DNA of 64,000 nucleotides from Phycisphaerales bacterium (GCA_020639075.1 JACKHI010000001.1:5022001-5086000); one strand, 5' to 3'; positions 25,502 to 34,928 are shown, numbered from the stretch's first letter. Notes: generated by a model from the sequence alone, not told the origin. Made by a program: numbers and translations.

Positions 25502-26113
25502 GTGTTAGCTCGGCCGATCGAAGAGCTGGATTCGTTTGTATTCGTTCCGCGAGTCTTACCCGCTTCAGACCGCAGGACGTGGATGCGGGGCGAGCTGGAC
25601 CGGTTCGAGCTTCCTGATCGATCGCGCCGATTCCTCTACGAAATCGGCGTGCCGACAACGCCGATCGAGGCCTGCCAATTCCGGTTGTCGGAAAAGTCGT
25701 GGCTCGTGTCGAGGCGCACGGATGTGCGGTCATCGGCACTTCCTTTCTCCTGTCGGATCATCATCGCGGATCTGATTCCATTCGACGGCGCGCTGGAGAA
25801 GTTCGGCGATAGCTGTCGTGAGATTTGCTTGAGCTCGGATGGCGTCGTATTCATGGTGGATATTTCCCGCAGTTGGCAGGGCGTGTGGCCGTCGCCTGCG
25901 CGATATGTGAGCGCAAATCTGGAGACGTTTGTCGCTCAGTTGGCGCTGGTTGTGGATTTCATGAACAATCCGCAGGCGATCGTCAGGCGGGATTTCGTTC
26001 CGAAATATGTCGAGAGGTTCAAGCAGGAACTCTGTGTGATGGACTCCGACGCGCTGCGCGACGATACGACATATTGGCAGGATGCGATTGAAGAAATGGA
26101 GTGTTCGTGCTGA
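25502..26113 (+). CDS. SUKH-like (SMI1/KNR4) putative immunity protein
   Basis: 203-aa cytoplasmic protein. The C-terminal half has CREICLSSDGVVFMVDISRSW and YVSANLETFVAQLALVVDFM, matching the SUKH-4 pattern of a strand-rich core followed by 'N-S-S-L-x-x-F'. The N-terminal part has RRFLYEIGVPTTP, like the 'FL-x-x-G-L-P' of the family. SUKH proteins include toxin-immunity factors and general interaction modules. Start assigned to GTG 25502 because GGGAGGAG (25487-25494) sits seven bases upstream; a longer frame would run through repeat sequence. No polymorphic-toxin gene is adjacent, so it is either an orphan immunity gene or a housekeeping SUKH. Recognition is moderate. Confidence 0.6.
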   Translation: MLARPIEELDSFVFVPRVLPASDRRTWMRGELDRFELPDRSRRFLYEIGVPTTPIEACQFRLSEKSWLVSRRTDVRSSALPFSCRIIIADLIPFDGALEKFGDSCREICLSSDGVVFMVDISRSWQGVWPSPARYVSANLETFVAQLALVVDFMNNPQAIVRRDFVPKYVERFKQELCVMDSDALRDDTTYWQDAIEEMECSC

Positions 26114-26339
26114 ATCGCATTTCATCCAAGCGTAGCGGCACCCCTTGCGGGGCCGACGAAATACAGCCAAAACAACAGCGTAGGGTATCGGACAGGTCAT
26201 CCATCACAGTGGACGAATGTTACGGTCGTACGGCAATCGGTTTTGGTCTTATGCGTGAGATGATCGGCCCGACTTGGACAGCGCTTGATGGAGAAACACC
26301 CACCGTATTGCATTGCTTGCGGGCAGTCGCGCCCGCTTT

Positions 26340-26366
26340 GTCGGGTCGATGACCCGACCTACGAGA
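26340..26366. repeat. Hairpin repeat, GTCGGGTC family
   Basis: GTCGGGTC-GAT-GACCCGAC followed by CTACGAGA. Preceded by CGCCCGCTTT and a decayed CACTGCTC-family arm, the same composite order as at 27268-27319. Confidence 0.6.
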
Positions 26367-26378
26367 CCGAAAAGACCT

Positions 26379-26813
26379 TCAGTCGATAAGCCCCCATAAC
26401 GATGGGACTTTGGCAAGATCCTTCCAGAGTGCCTTGAAGATTTCGCTGTCCGATTCACCGACGATTTCAGGATGCCTGGTTCGCAGACATCGCAGTGCGT
26501 ACGTCGCGTGGTAGACGATATTTGCATCCTTCTCGATCCATTCCCTGAGGATAGCGGCAACTCGTCGGGCGCCGATGCGCGGATAGCAGACCCGAATCCA
26601 ACCGTCGATCTCCCTGAATTCCCCACGCTCAAGGCCGATGCAAAGGAGCCATTCCATGTCCGCTCGGCGATTGAGCACGCGCATCGCCAGACGAAGCCCG
26701 TTGGATGGAAGTTTCTCGATTGAGGATTGGATCTCGGTGCGGACGCAATCGAGATCGAGCTGGCGCAGCCGTTCGATCTGACGATTCAATTCGTCGTCTG
26801 TCCAGCCATTCAT
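26379..26813 (-). CDS. Hypothetical protein, alpha-helical
   Basis: 144-aa protein I do not recognise. It is predicted mostly helical, with repeated basic and acidic helices (DDELNRQIERLRQLDLDCVR, IGARRVAAILREWIEKD, HATYALRCLRTRHPE) that resemble HEAT-like or small immunity proteins. It has no signal peptide or membrane segment. The ribosome binding site is weak (GGGGC about 12 bases upstream). Located between repeat clusters, next to the SUKH-like gene but on the opposite strand. The regular charge pattern and the lack of better frames favour a real gene. Confidence 0.55.
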   Translation of the reverse strand: MNGWTDDELNRQIERLRQLDLDCVRTEIQSSIEKLPSNGLRLAMRVLNRRADMEWLLCIGLERGEFREIDGWIRVCYPRIGARRVAAILREWIEKDANIVYHATYALRCLRTRHPEIVGESDSEIFKALWKDLAKVPSLWGLID

Positions 26814-27015
26814 CGTTTGTGCCCCACAGTCCGCACATTTGCGCGAGTCGCTTCTGGTCGGGCTGCGTTTCGAGATTCTAACCTGAAGTTGATTGGGATT
26901 GGATCATCGGAGCGAAGACGAAACAACGTCCCAGATGACGCTGCCGGCGAAGCTGGCGTATCGCACTGCCCGAGAACAATGGCGCACGGTTACTTTCGAC
27001 GGAATTCTGAAGCTG

Positions 27016-27230
27016 TCGCCCGGAGGGCGCACGAACATAGCCGGCGGTTTTGAACCGCCGGATTCGTTGCGCGGTTGTTCTTTTGGCGTCCGGAGGACGC
27101 TCGGACGTGAAGCCGGGAACGATTCGTCCGCCCATCCGGGCGGCATAGGGTTGTCAGGACATCGTTTCACCAGGGGCTGAAGCCCCCTGGCTATGAGCGT
27201 GCGCCCTCTGGGCGGAGTATCGACCGGACG
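27016..27230 (+). repeat. Composite six-hairpin repeat, copy 2
   Basis: Same hairpin order as copy 1 at 8518-8712: CGCCCGGAGGGCG; CCGGCGGTTTTGAACCGCCGG (shown in two arms CCGGCGGTT / AACCGCCGG); GCGTCCGGAGGACGC; CCGCCCATCCGGGCGG; CCAGGGGCTGAAGCCCCTGG; CGCCCTCTGGGCG. Arms of the second and fifth hairpins changed on both sides relative to copy 1, so pairing is preserved. Confidence 0.8.
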
Positions 27231-27267
27231 CGCCACTCCATAACAAGTCCGGGATCGGGCAGGTGCA

Positions 27268-27319
27268 TCGCACTGCTCACAGAACAGTGGCGCCCGCTTT
27301 GTCGGGTCAATGACCCGAC
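27268..27319. repeat. CACTGCTC element joined to GTCGGGTC element
   Basis: GCACTGCTCACAGAACAGTG, then GCGCCCGCTTT, then GTCGGGTC-AAT-GACCCGAC and CTACG. Shows that the two hairpin families occur as one compound unit. Confidence 0.6.
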
Positions 27320-27366
27320 CTACGCGATTTGGCATTCCGTTCGCTTGCGTGGATATCGACGGGCGA

Positions 27367-29154
27367 TCAGCCCTTCGTCGCGCGGACGACTTCGCTGACG
27401 GTCGTCGTGCCGGCCAGCACCTTGTTCCAGCCGTCTTCGCGGAGCAGCAGCATGCCGTGTTCGCGGGCAACTTTCTTGATCTTGCCGCTTGACGCGCGCT
27501 GGAGCACGAGTTCGCGGATGTCGTCGTCCATCTTCATCAATTCGAAGATGCCCTTGCGACCCGAGAAGCCCGAGTTCCGGCATTCGCGGCATCCTCGGCC
27601 TCTGTAGACCTTTGCGCCCTTCGGGATGTTAAAGTCCGGCGGTATGTCGAGCGGATCGGGCGTATAGGCTTCCTTGCAATGCTGACAGATCTGGCGAACG
27701 AGCCGCTGCGCCAGAACGGCCTCGACCGAACTGGACACGAGGAACGGTTCGACGCCCATATCGAGCATTCGCGTCGTCGCGCTCGGGGCGTCGTTCGTAT
27801 GCAGCGTGCTGAACACGAAGTGACCCGTCAGCGATGCCTGCACGGCCGTTTCGGCTGTCTCCAGGTCTCGAATTTCACCGATCATGATGACGTCGGGATC
27901 GTGGCGCAGAAACGCGCGCATGCCCTTTGCGAACGTCAGGCCGGCCTTGTTGTTGACGTTGACCTGGTTGATGCCGTCCAGGTTGTATTCGACGGGATCC
28001 TCGACAGTCAGCACCTTGATCTCGGGCGTGACGATGCTGTTGAGCGACGCGTAGAGCGACGTCGTCTTACCGCTGCCGGTCGGCCCCGTGACGAGCAGAA
28101 TGCCGTGTGGCTGTTTGATGATCTGTTCGTATTCCGTCAGCATGTCGCCGGCGAAGCCGAGGTCCTCGAGCGTCAGCAGAATCGACTGCTTATCGAGGAT
28201 ACGCATGACGACGCCTTCGCCGTGAATCATCGGGATGATACTGACGCGAAGATCGATTTCACGGCCGTGCACCTTGATCTTGAAGCTGCCGTCCTGCGGC
28301 AGGCGGCGCTCGGCGATATTCAGGTTCGAGAGAATCTTGATGCGGCTGATGATGGCGGCCTGGAGCTTGCGAATCTGCGGCGGCAGATTCTGGCTGCGAA
28401 GCACACCGTCCACGCGATAGCGGATCATCAAGTCGTTTTCGAACGGTTCGATGTGCACGTCGCTGGCTCGCTCGTTGATGGCTTCGAGTAAGATCTCGTT
28501 GACGAGCTTGACGACGCTGGCGTCCTGCGCCATTTCCGCAAGGTCGGAAGACGACTCGCTGAACTCGCTGACGACTTGCAGATCGTCGTCCTCGCTGATG
28601 AGCTGACTGACGGTATCGCTGGCGACGCCGAGGTACTTGTTGATGACCTCGTTGATCTCGCTTTCCTTGGCAAGGACGGGATGGATGTCCAGCCCCGTGA
28701 TCATGCGGAGTTCGTCGAATGCATACAGCTGGAACGGATCGCGCGTCGCGACGCGGATCGAGCCGTTCTCGCGATTCAGGGGAATCAGCTTTGCGCGGTG
28801 CAGGAGCTTGGACGGCATCTTTTTCATGATGTCCAGGTCGATCTGGACGCTTGGGGACGTCAGATCGACGACATCGAAGTGATGCAGCTTGCCAAGTGCG
28901 GTCAGAACCTCCATCTCACTGCAGAGGCCCATGCGGACGATGACCTGATCGAGGCGATCGCTGGGGCCGCATTTGAGATTGGCGGCGTCGAGCTGCTCCG
29001 GCGTGACGCCGGCGTCTTCAACAAGAATTTGCCCTAGATTCACAAACCTGCCCTCTGTGCGATCCATCGCTCCGGCGAATGTATCGATCGCCGACGGCCT
29101 AGCGTCCATGTGCAGGGCCTTTTTATCAAATTGCGATTGCCTGATGTCAATCAT
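27367..29154 (-). CDS. GspE/PilB-type type II secretion / type IV pilus assembly ATPase
   Basis: Hexameric cytoplasmic ATPase that powers pilus or pseudopilus extension. The frame is 595 aa. It has an N-terminal T2SSE_N-like domain (VDLTSPSVQIDLDIMKKMP, LIPLNRENGSIRVATRDP), Walker A GPTGSGKTTSLYASL, Asp box and Walker B MIGEIRDLETAETA, a His box GHFVFSTLHTND, and the zinc tetracysteine pair CQHCKE and CREC near the C-terminus. ATG 29109 (MDARPSAI) has AAAAAGG eight to nine bases upstream and is the better start; ATG 29154 would add 15 residues. No other secretion genes adjoin it, but the pseudopilin-like protein at 17.7 kb is a possible client. Confidence 0.92.
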   Translation of the reverse strand: MIDIRQSQFDKKALHMDARPSAIDTFAGAMDRTEGRFVNLGQILVEDAGVTPEQLDAANLKCGPSDRLDQVIVRMGLCSEMEVLTALGKLHHFDVVDLTSPSVQIDLDIMKKMPSKLLHRAKLIPLNRENGSIRVATRDPFQLYAFDELRMITGLDIHPVLAKESEINEVINKYLGVASDTVSQLISEDDDLQVVSEFSESSSDLAEMAQDASVVKLVNEILLEAINERASDVHIEPFENDLMIRYRVDGVLRSQNLPPQIRKLQAAIISRIKILSNLNIAERRLPQDGSFKIKVHGREIDLRVSIIPMIHGEGVVMRILDKQSILLTLEDLGFAGDMLTEYEQIIKQPHGILLVTGPTGSGKTTSLYASLNSIVTPEIKVLTVEDPVEYNLDGINQVNVNNKAGLTFAKGMRAFLRHDPDVIMIGEIRDLETAETAVQASLTGHFVFSTLHTNDAPSATTRMLDMGVEPFLVSSSVEAVLAQRLVRQICQHCKEAYTPDPLDIPPDFNIPKGAKVYRGRGCRECRNSGFSGRKGIFELMKMDDDIRELVLQRASSGKIKKVAREHGMLLLREDGWNKVLAGTTTVSEVVRATKG

Positions 29155-29257
29155 ATCGGACGATTCGTCTCCTGGCGCGGCGAGACGCGATCAGTTCAGT
29201 CTACTTGTATGAAGAAGCGGTGGTTCAGGTTGCAGAGCGGAGAAAGGTGGATTCGGG

Positions 29258-29920
29258 TCAGGATCGGGCCGGTGCGCCGTTCGTTAGGCTCATGATGCCC
29301 GGGCCTTCCCACGCCCATCGGTCGTCCAGCGCCCATCGCAGGGCGGCGAGCATGCCGGCGTATTCGCAGGCAGCATGGAAGACCTGAATGTTCGTGGCAT
29401 TCGTCACTCGGACGCCGAAGACTTTGAGGCGCTGTGTCACGGCGATCTCGGCATCCCGTTGGAATGCAGGGTCTTTCAGCGCGTCCGGATCGTGACGGCG
29501 GCGTTGTTCGTGAATCAGCCGCCAGAGGTGCGTCTGGACCTCCTCCAACTTGGCCCGGGCGTCGGTGATGCACCGATGATCCTGGCCGGGCGGGAGATGA
29601 TCAAAATCAACCGGGGCCTGCGGATCGACATGGGCGAACAACCAGCACAATGCGCAAAATTCGCCCCAGACCTGTCGTAATCGGACCAGAAGCTCATCCG
29701 TGGAGTAGGTTTTCAACGTTTCCGGTTGGAGCAGGATGTTGCGGGATCGGCGGACCGGACCGGGTGGTGGCGTCTGGATATCGTCGAGACGCAGGTCCGG
29801 CTCGCGTCGCAGGATCGAGACGCGGAGGGTCACGACATTGGCCTGGACGGCGCGTGCGGCTCCGGAAATCTCGTCGATCGAGCGAGCGGACACGGAATCG
29901 AGTGCCTGTGGCAGTTCCAT
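29258..29920 (-). CDS. Hypothetical protein
   Basis: 220-aa soluble protein I do not recognise. It is helical and rich in charged and aromatic residues (LVRLRQVWGEFCALCWLFAH, HLWRLIHEQRRRHDPDALKD, VTQRLKVFGVRVTNATN). It ends with a Trp-containing helix (LAALRWALDDRWAWEGPG). No signal peptide, membrane segment or metal motif is obvious. It lies about 100 bases beyond the GspE-type start on the same strand, so it may be in the same transcript. Its reading frame has the high-GC third-position bias of neighbouring genes, which supports coding. Confidence 0.6.
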   Translation of the reverse strand: MELPQALDSVSARSIDEISGAARAVQANVVTLRVSILRREPDLRLDDIQTPPPGPVRRSRNILLQPETLKTYSTDELLVRLRQVWGEFCALCWLFAHVDPQAPVDFDHLPPGQDHRCITDARAKLEEVQTHLWRLIHEQRRRHDPDALKDPAFQRDAEIAVTQRLKVFGVRVTNATNIQVFHAACEYAGMLAALRWALDDRWAWEGPGIMSLTNGAPARS

Positions 29921-30373
29921 GGCCCGGATTTTAGGGACTGAATCGATGGCCGACGAGTGTTAATGTTATCAGACAGTTCGGGGTCCGTCGGGGTCGTTGA
30001 CACGCGCTTGGCAATCTCCGAAAAACGGCCTCCTGATGCTAATATCGCGGTTTCGATACGTTGACTTCGGTCTTCACATTTTGGTAACATGAACGTTGGT
30101 TCGTCGCTCATACGTCGTCACTCGATTCGACTGGTCATCTCGCACCCTCTCAGTCAATCCAGTGATTCAGTGCATATATGACGTACCGCGGTGGGCCGAA
30201 GTAGTGATGTGGAGTTCGGGGGTTGTGGGGTAAAGAATCGAACTCATGGTGTCAAAACGATAAATCACTTGCTACACGCAGTGTTCGCTGCGTGGGTGAA
30301 ACTGCGCCTGTCGGCGCGTTTGGTGTGAAAAGTTCTCAGTATTGAAAGTCGTTTTTTGGAAGGAGCATCCCAA
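29921..30373. other. Intergenic region and leader of the 1,396-residue protein gene
   Basis: Holds a candidate promoter at 30061-30090 and two small hairpins in the leader: CACGCAG-TGTTCG-CTGCGTG (30275-30294) and GCGCC-TGTC-GGCGC (about 30305-30318). The leader would be about 280 nt. No open frame of note. Confidence 0.45.
30061..30090 (+). promoter_or_regulatory. Candidate sigma-70-type promoter
   Basis: TTGACT (30061-30066), an 18-base spacer and TAACAT (30085-30090). Best -35/-10 match upstream of the large secreted protein gene. Planctomycetal promoter consensus is not well established, so this is tentative. Confidence 0.4.
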
Positions 30374-33300
30374 ATGACAAAGAGGTTTGTATGTATCGCA
30401 ACTTGCCTGGCACTGTGTTGGTGCTTTGGCTCACAACTCAATGCCGGGGAGCCCGCGTCGCAGGCCCCTCGATCGTTGAAGGCGAACGCGAGTCCGCTCG
30501 GACAAATCGCGAATGAGCCGAGTCTGATGGACGAGGAACTGATCGGCCCGATCGACTTCGGCGCCCCGCGCGGCGTGCCATGCGGACCGACGGTATACGA
30601 TTCGTTGACGCTGATCAGCGGTGCGAACACGAATCCGACCAGCGGAACGCAGCTCTTACAGAACATGGGCGATCTCATCACACTCGACGGCACGCTTCGA
30701 AACATCTGCCGCGTTTCGGTGATCTGGGCCTCCACGGACGGACTGCCGTACAACCTCACGCTGCGGATCTACGACGGCTGCCCGGTGTCCGGTGCGACCC
30801 TGCCGGGTGGTAACTGCGGCGCGCTCGGCGCGCAGATCGGTCCGGACTTTACGGTCAATGTGCCGACGCCGACGCTCAATACGTTTGAAGAGATTGAGTT
30901 CATCATCAATCCGCCGCTGACGGTCCCCGATACGATCGGCGTCATGTTCCAGACGGACTCGCTGGCGGGCAACCGCATGTCGCTGGATGCCCAGGTGACG
31001 GTTGGTACGTCCGATCCCGTCGTCACGCGCTGCAACTCGACGGGCGGCAACAACGGCTGCAATCGCCAGTTCGGCGGCGTTTCGAATAACGTCGGTCTGA
31101 GCGTCCAGGCCGAGGCCCCGGCTGGCTCCGGCGCCTGCTGCGATCGCAACACGGGCATCTGTACGGACGTTGCGGGCTTCGGTGACTGCACGGCTTCCGG
31201 CAATGTGTTCACGCTCGGCATGACCTGTGCCCAAGTGACCTGTACTCAGTTCACAGGCGCATGCTGCACGGAAGGCCGCGTCTGCACTGACTTGATTGAT
31301 GCTGACTGCGCGACCGCGGGCGGCACGTTCCTCGGAAACGGCACAAGCTGCGCCACGTCGGCATGTCCGCTTGAGTGCCAGACCGGCGGCTTCGGTCAGG
31401 TTCCTGACGGTGGTGGTCAGGGCGCCGGCAACACGATTGCCGTTGTCAGCGATCGCACCCGTCCTCTCGGCGCTGCGGACAACTTCGTCCCGGTTGCCAG
31501 CGGCAACATCACGTCCGCCAAGTGGTGGGGTCTCTACGTCGATCTCGGCGCTGGTGCTGCCTGTGCTGACGGCACAGTGCCCGACGAATTCCAGATCACG
31601 TACTACACGAGCGGCAGCGATGGCGGTCCGGCGTTCCCGGGCCAGATCATTGCCGGTCCGTTCAGCGTCGGCGCCGCCAACAAGGTCAATTCCGGCTTCG
31701 GCGGATTCGGCGGCTTCTGGGAGTACAGCGCAACGCACCCGCCGGTTCCTGTTCAGGCCGGCTTCTGCTACTGGGTCGAAATCACCAACACGTCGGACAC
31801 GGTCTGTGAATGGCTGTGGGTCGTCGCTCCTCCGGGAGACAGCGTGAGTGCCCAGGGCGCTCCGAACGCGTTCGTTTCCGGTGATTCGGACAACGACTTC
31901 GATCTCGGCTTCTGTCTCGACATCGAAATCGCCGCGGACGGCTGCCTCAACGCGCTGCCGCTTCCGGGTGCGTGCTGCTTGAATCAGGCCAACTCCTGCA
32001 TGGACAGCGATGTCGATGCTTGTGGTCTCGCCGGCGGTACGTTCCTCGGCGGATTCACGACATGTGCGACGAGCACCTGTGCCGGTGCCTGCTGCACGAC
32101 GGGAACCAACTGTCAGCTGTCGGCGGCCCCGATTGTCTGTGAGCAGATCGGCGGTGTGTTCCAGGGTATTGGAACGACCTGCAGCCCCGTGAATCCTTGT
32201 GCACTGTCGGCCTGCTGTCTCGACGGCGTCGGCACTTGCTCGGATTTGACGCCCCTTGACTGTGAAGTCTCCGGTGGCGCTTCGTTCGTCGGTCAGGTTT
32301 GTGCGGATATGCCGAACTGCCCGTCCGGTGAAATCGTTCTGGCTCCGGTGATCAACTGCAACAGCAGCTACGTCACGAACAACGCAGCCCTGCCGGCTGC
32401 CGGTCTTGGCCCCAACAACCCCGATCTTTCTTGTATCGGTGGCGGCCCGGGCGACGGCTTCGGCGAATTCTGGGTCTCGTTCATTGCGACGGACTCCAGT
32501 GCGTTCATCTCGACGGCGAACAGCCAGGTTGCTGACACGATCATCGAAGTCTTCACGGACAACGGCACGGTCGTGGTTCCGGATAGCTGCAGCGAAGACA
32601 TCAGCTCCAGCAACTTCCTCTCGGAAGTCTGCATCCCGACCACGATGGGAACCCAGTACTGGATCCTGGTTGCGTCGTTCGACGCCGCCAGCCAGGGACC
32701 GATCACGGTCGATCTCGTTTGCCCGTGCCCCGCGACGTGCGACACATGTCCGGGCGACTTGAATGGCGACACGAAGCTCGACGGTGCCGACATCCAGCAG
32801 TTCACACGCTGCTTGATTGGCGCCGAAGGCAATCCGGACCTGTGCGTCTGTGCGGACATGGATGATGACGGCAATGCCGACATCGCCGACGTCGCGCCGT
32901 TCGTGACGGCGATCCTCAATGGCGGCTTCTGCGACGGCTTCCCGCTGCAGCTCTGCGAAGGCGGCACCAATGGTCAGACGCCGGACTTCGAGAATGCACT
33001 CGGCAGCAGCAGCGTTCCCGCCGACGGTCGCGTTGCTGACAACTTCGACACGCCGACGGGCGGCACCATCACCGAGATCACTTGGTGGGGCGTTTACCTC
33101 GGCACTGGTTGTCCGGACACCGCCGACAACTTCACGGTCACGATCCACAACGACGATGGCGCCGGCGTTCCGGGCTCGGTCGTTCAGTCGCTGACTCTCC
33201 AGACGCCGACGCGCGTCGCGACGGGTCGCAACCTGCTCGGCATTGCCGATGAGTTCAAGTACACGCTTTCGGGTCTGAGCATCAACCTGGCCCCGGGCTG

Positions 33301-34564
33301 CTACTGGCTGCACATCGGTAACGAGGGCAGCGCTGCCTGCACATGGTTCTGGTCCACGTCGAACGACGGCGATGCAATCGGCGCGTTTGATCCGGATGGA
33401 ACGGGTTACCTCCGCGTCGCCGGCACCGATCCGGTTGCCGACGACAACGACACCGCCTGGTGTCTGACGCTCACGATCGGCGACAACTCGACCTGCTTCG
33501 TGCCTCCGCCCGCGGACGACAACTGCGTCGACCCGCAGGTGATCACGGACGGAACGACGCTCGTCAATCTGGCTGACGGCACGGACTCCACTCTGGCCGG
33601 CTGTCTCACGCCGTTCCCGTTCGGCGACAACATCATCCATGCAGACTTGTTCTTCAGCTACACGGCAAGCTGCACGGGTTCGTTGTTCGTCGATACCTGC
33701 GGTACGGCCACGGATACCCGACTTGCGATCTACAACACGGATTGCAACGGCATCCTGGGCGGCGTCCTGCCGATCGAGTGCAATGACGATCACGGCGAAG
33801 CCACCGAAGGTGACACGGGCAACACCTGCCCGGATCAGTTCTCGGCATCGCTGTCGATTCCGGTCACGATGGGTGACACGTTCATCATTCGTGTCGGTAC
33901 GTTCGGTGCGGCCCCGCAGACGGGGACGATCAACCTGAACGTCAACTGTGCACCAGCCGGTGAAGGCGCTTGCTGCGTCGGCGTCACCTGCTCGGATGTC
34001 ACGGCGGGCGTCACGGAGTGCGACGGCCTCGGCGGTACGTACCTCGGCGACGGCACGTCCTGTGCGACGAGCGTCTGCGGCGGCGCCTGCTGCCTTGAGA
34101 ATGGCAGCTGCACGGCCGCCATCGATGGCACGGACTGCATCGACAATGTCGCCGGTGGCTTGTTCTACTGGGGCGACGGCGTTGACTGTGCCGACGTGAT
34201 CAACGCGGGTGCGTGTCCTCCGTTCGTGTCCGGCGAATGCGTTTACCAGCTCGTGCTGTTCGATTCGTTCGGCGACGGCTGGAACGACGGCGGTCCGGCG
34301 AACACGCTCGACGTCTTCGTCAACGGCGTATCGGCCTTCGGTGGTCCGGTCACGCTGCCCGACGGCTTCAATGGGTTCATCTTCTTCACGGCGCCTCCGG
34401 GAGCAGTGATCACGACGACCTATGCCCCAGGGGACGGTTTCGAGGACGAGAATGCGTGGATCATCTTCGACGCGTACGGCAACGTCACGTGCGAAGATCT
34501 GGGCAGCGCCACTGGCCCTGACCAGACAGCGATGCGATCCTGCACCAGCAACGCGTGCAACTAA
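30374..34564 (+). CDS. Giant secreted cysteine-module and dockerin protein
   Basis: 1,396-aa exported protein. The signal peptide is FVCIATCLALCWCFGSQLNA. It contains many cysteine modules of the form G-A-C-C-x(3-5)-C-x(6-8)-C...G-x-G-T-x-C-x(4)-C (for example GACCTEGRVCTDLIDADC, GACCLNQANSCMDSDVDAC, GACCLENGSCTAAIDGTDC). These alternate with jelly-roll-like beta domains (TIAVVSDRTRPLGAADNFVP, TITEITWWGVYLGTGC). A dockerin-like double loop (GDLNGDTKLDGADIQQF, ADMDDDGNADIADVAPF) lies near residue 800. Start ATG 30374 follows GGAAGGAG by eight bases. Third positions look more pyrimidine-rich (GGT, GTT, CGT) than in neighbours, which may reflect high expression. No enzyme signature; probably a cell-surface or matrix component. 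Confidence 0.85.
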   Translation: MTKRFVCIATCLALCWCFGSQLNAGEPASQAPRSLKANASPLGQIANEPSLMDEELIGPIDFGAPRGVPCGPTVYDSLTLISGANTNPTSGTQLLQNMGDLITLDGTLRNICRVSVIWASTDGLPYNLTLRIYDGCPVSGATLPGGNCGALGAQIGPDFTVNVPTPTLNTFEEIEFIINPPLTVPDTIGVMFQTDSLAGNRMSLDAQVTVGTSDPVVTRCNSTGGNNGCNRQFGGVSNNVGLSVQAEAPAGSGACCDRNTGICTDVAGFGDCTASGNVFTLGMTCAQVTCTQFTGACCTEGRVCTDLIDADCATAGGTFLGNGTSCATSACPLECQTGGFGQVPDGGGQGAGNTIAVVSDRTRPLGAADNFVPVASGNITSAKWWGLYVDLGAGAACADGTVPDEFQITYYTSGSDGGPAFPGQIIAGPFSVGAANKVNSGFGGFGGFWEYSATHPPVPVQAGFCYWVEITNTSDTVCEWLWVVAPPGDSVSAQGAPNAFVSGDSDNDFDLGFCLDIEIAADGCLNALPLPGACCLNQANSCMDSDVDACGLAGGTFLGGFTTCATSTCAGACCTTGTNCQLSAAPIVCEQIGGVFQGIGTTCSPVNPCALSACCLDGVGTCSDLTPLDCEVSGGASFVGQVCADMPNCPSGEIVLAPVINCNSSYVTNNAALPAAGLGPNNPDLSCIGGGPGDGFGEFWVSFIATDSSAFISTANSQVADTIIEVFTDNGTVVVPDSCSEDISSSNFLSEVCIPTTMGTQYWILVASFDAASQGPITVDLVCPCPATCDTCPGDLNGDTKLDGADIQQFTRCLIGAEGNPDLCVCADMDDDGNADIADVAPFVTAILNGGFCDGFPLQLCEGGTNGQTPDFENALGSSSVPADGRVADNFDTPTGGTITEITWWGVYLGTGCPDTADNFTVTIHNDDGAGVPGSVVQSLTLQTPTRVATGRNLLGIADEFKYTLSGLSINLAPGCYWLHIGNEGSAACTWFWSTSNDGDAIGAFDPDGTGYLRVAGTDPVADDNDTAWCLTLTIGDNSTCFVPPPADDNCVDPQVITDGTTLVNLADGTDSTLAGCLTPFPFGDNIIHADLFFSYTASCTGSLFVDTCGTATDTRLAIYNTDCNGILGGVLPIECNDDHGEATEGDTGNTCPDQFSASLSIPVTMGDTFIIRVGTFGAAPQTGTINLNVNCAPAGEGACCVGVTCSDVTAGVTECDGLGGTYLGDGTSCATSVCGGACCLENGSCTAAIDGTDCIDNVAGGLFYWGDGVDCADVINAGACPPFVSGECVYQLVLFDSFGDGWNDGGPANTLDVFVNGVSAFGGPVTLPDGFNGFIFFTAPPGAVITTTYAPGDGFEDENAWIIFDAYGNVTCEDLGSATGPDQTAMRSCTSNACN

Positions 34565-34623
34565 GCACGCCGCGCTGAGTCGTCAGCCGGACGATTCGTC
34601 CGACTGACAAACGTGCTCAACCC

Positions 34624-34665
34624 GGGTGTCGCCATTCAACACGAATGGCGGCACCCTTTTTTTTT
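34624..34665 (+). terminator. Strong intrinsic terminator
   Basis: Stem GGGTG-TC-GCCATTC / GAATGGC-GG-CACCC with loop AACAC, followed by nine T. It ends the transcript of the giant secreted protein 60 bases past its stop codon. Confidence 0.92.
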
Positions 34666-34928
34666 GATCACTGAAGACAGGCCGACGAGCGACGCGCCGG
34701 CGGAGCCCCCGCCACAGAGGGTCAACAATTCGTATGTGTTGCACAAAGTCGCTTCGGAAGCGCTACTCAGCGGGAAAGATCAAGCGGGAGGCATTTGAAG
34801 AATGTCGTCCGGCGGAGATGGGCGTTGTGCGGACGCCACGTTGAGGAATCGGAGCACGATGATCGCTATGTCAGCAAATGTGCAATCGTGATTTGCGACG
34901 CCGGCACGTCTGCGAAGGCGGGGGGGCT
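34666..34928. other. Intergenic region
   Basis: Together with 34565-34623 this is a 360-base gap between the giant secreted protein gene and the small membrane protein gene. I see no gene, repeat or hairpin here apart from the terminator at 34624-34665. Confidence 0.4.

Larger units (their letters stand above)
26814..27366. other. Gene-free stretch packed with repeats
   Basis: No gene is seen. It holds the composite six-hairpin repeat copy 2 (27016-27230), a CACTGCTC element (27268-27294) and a GTCGGGTC element (27301-27319), all between the hypothetical gene and the 3' end of the GspE/PilB-type gene. Confidence 0.6.

Noticed and set aside
30656..33793. A 1,045-codon open frame antisense to the giant secreted protein gene
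   Set aside because: It is Arg/Val/Ala-rich without domains, signal or ribosome site, and mirrors the codon periodicity of the sense gene, which has a signal peptide, Cys modules and a dockerin.
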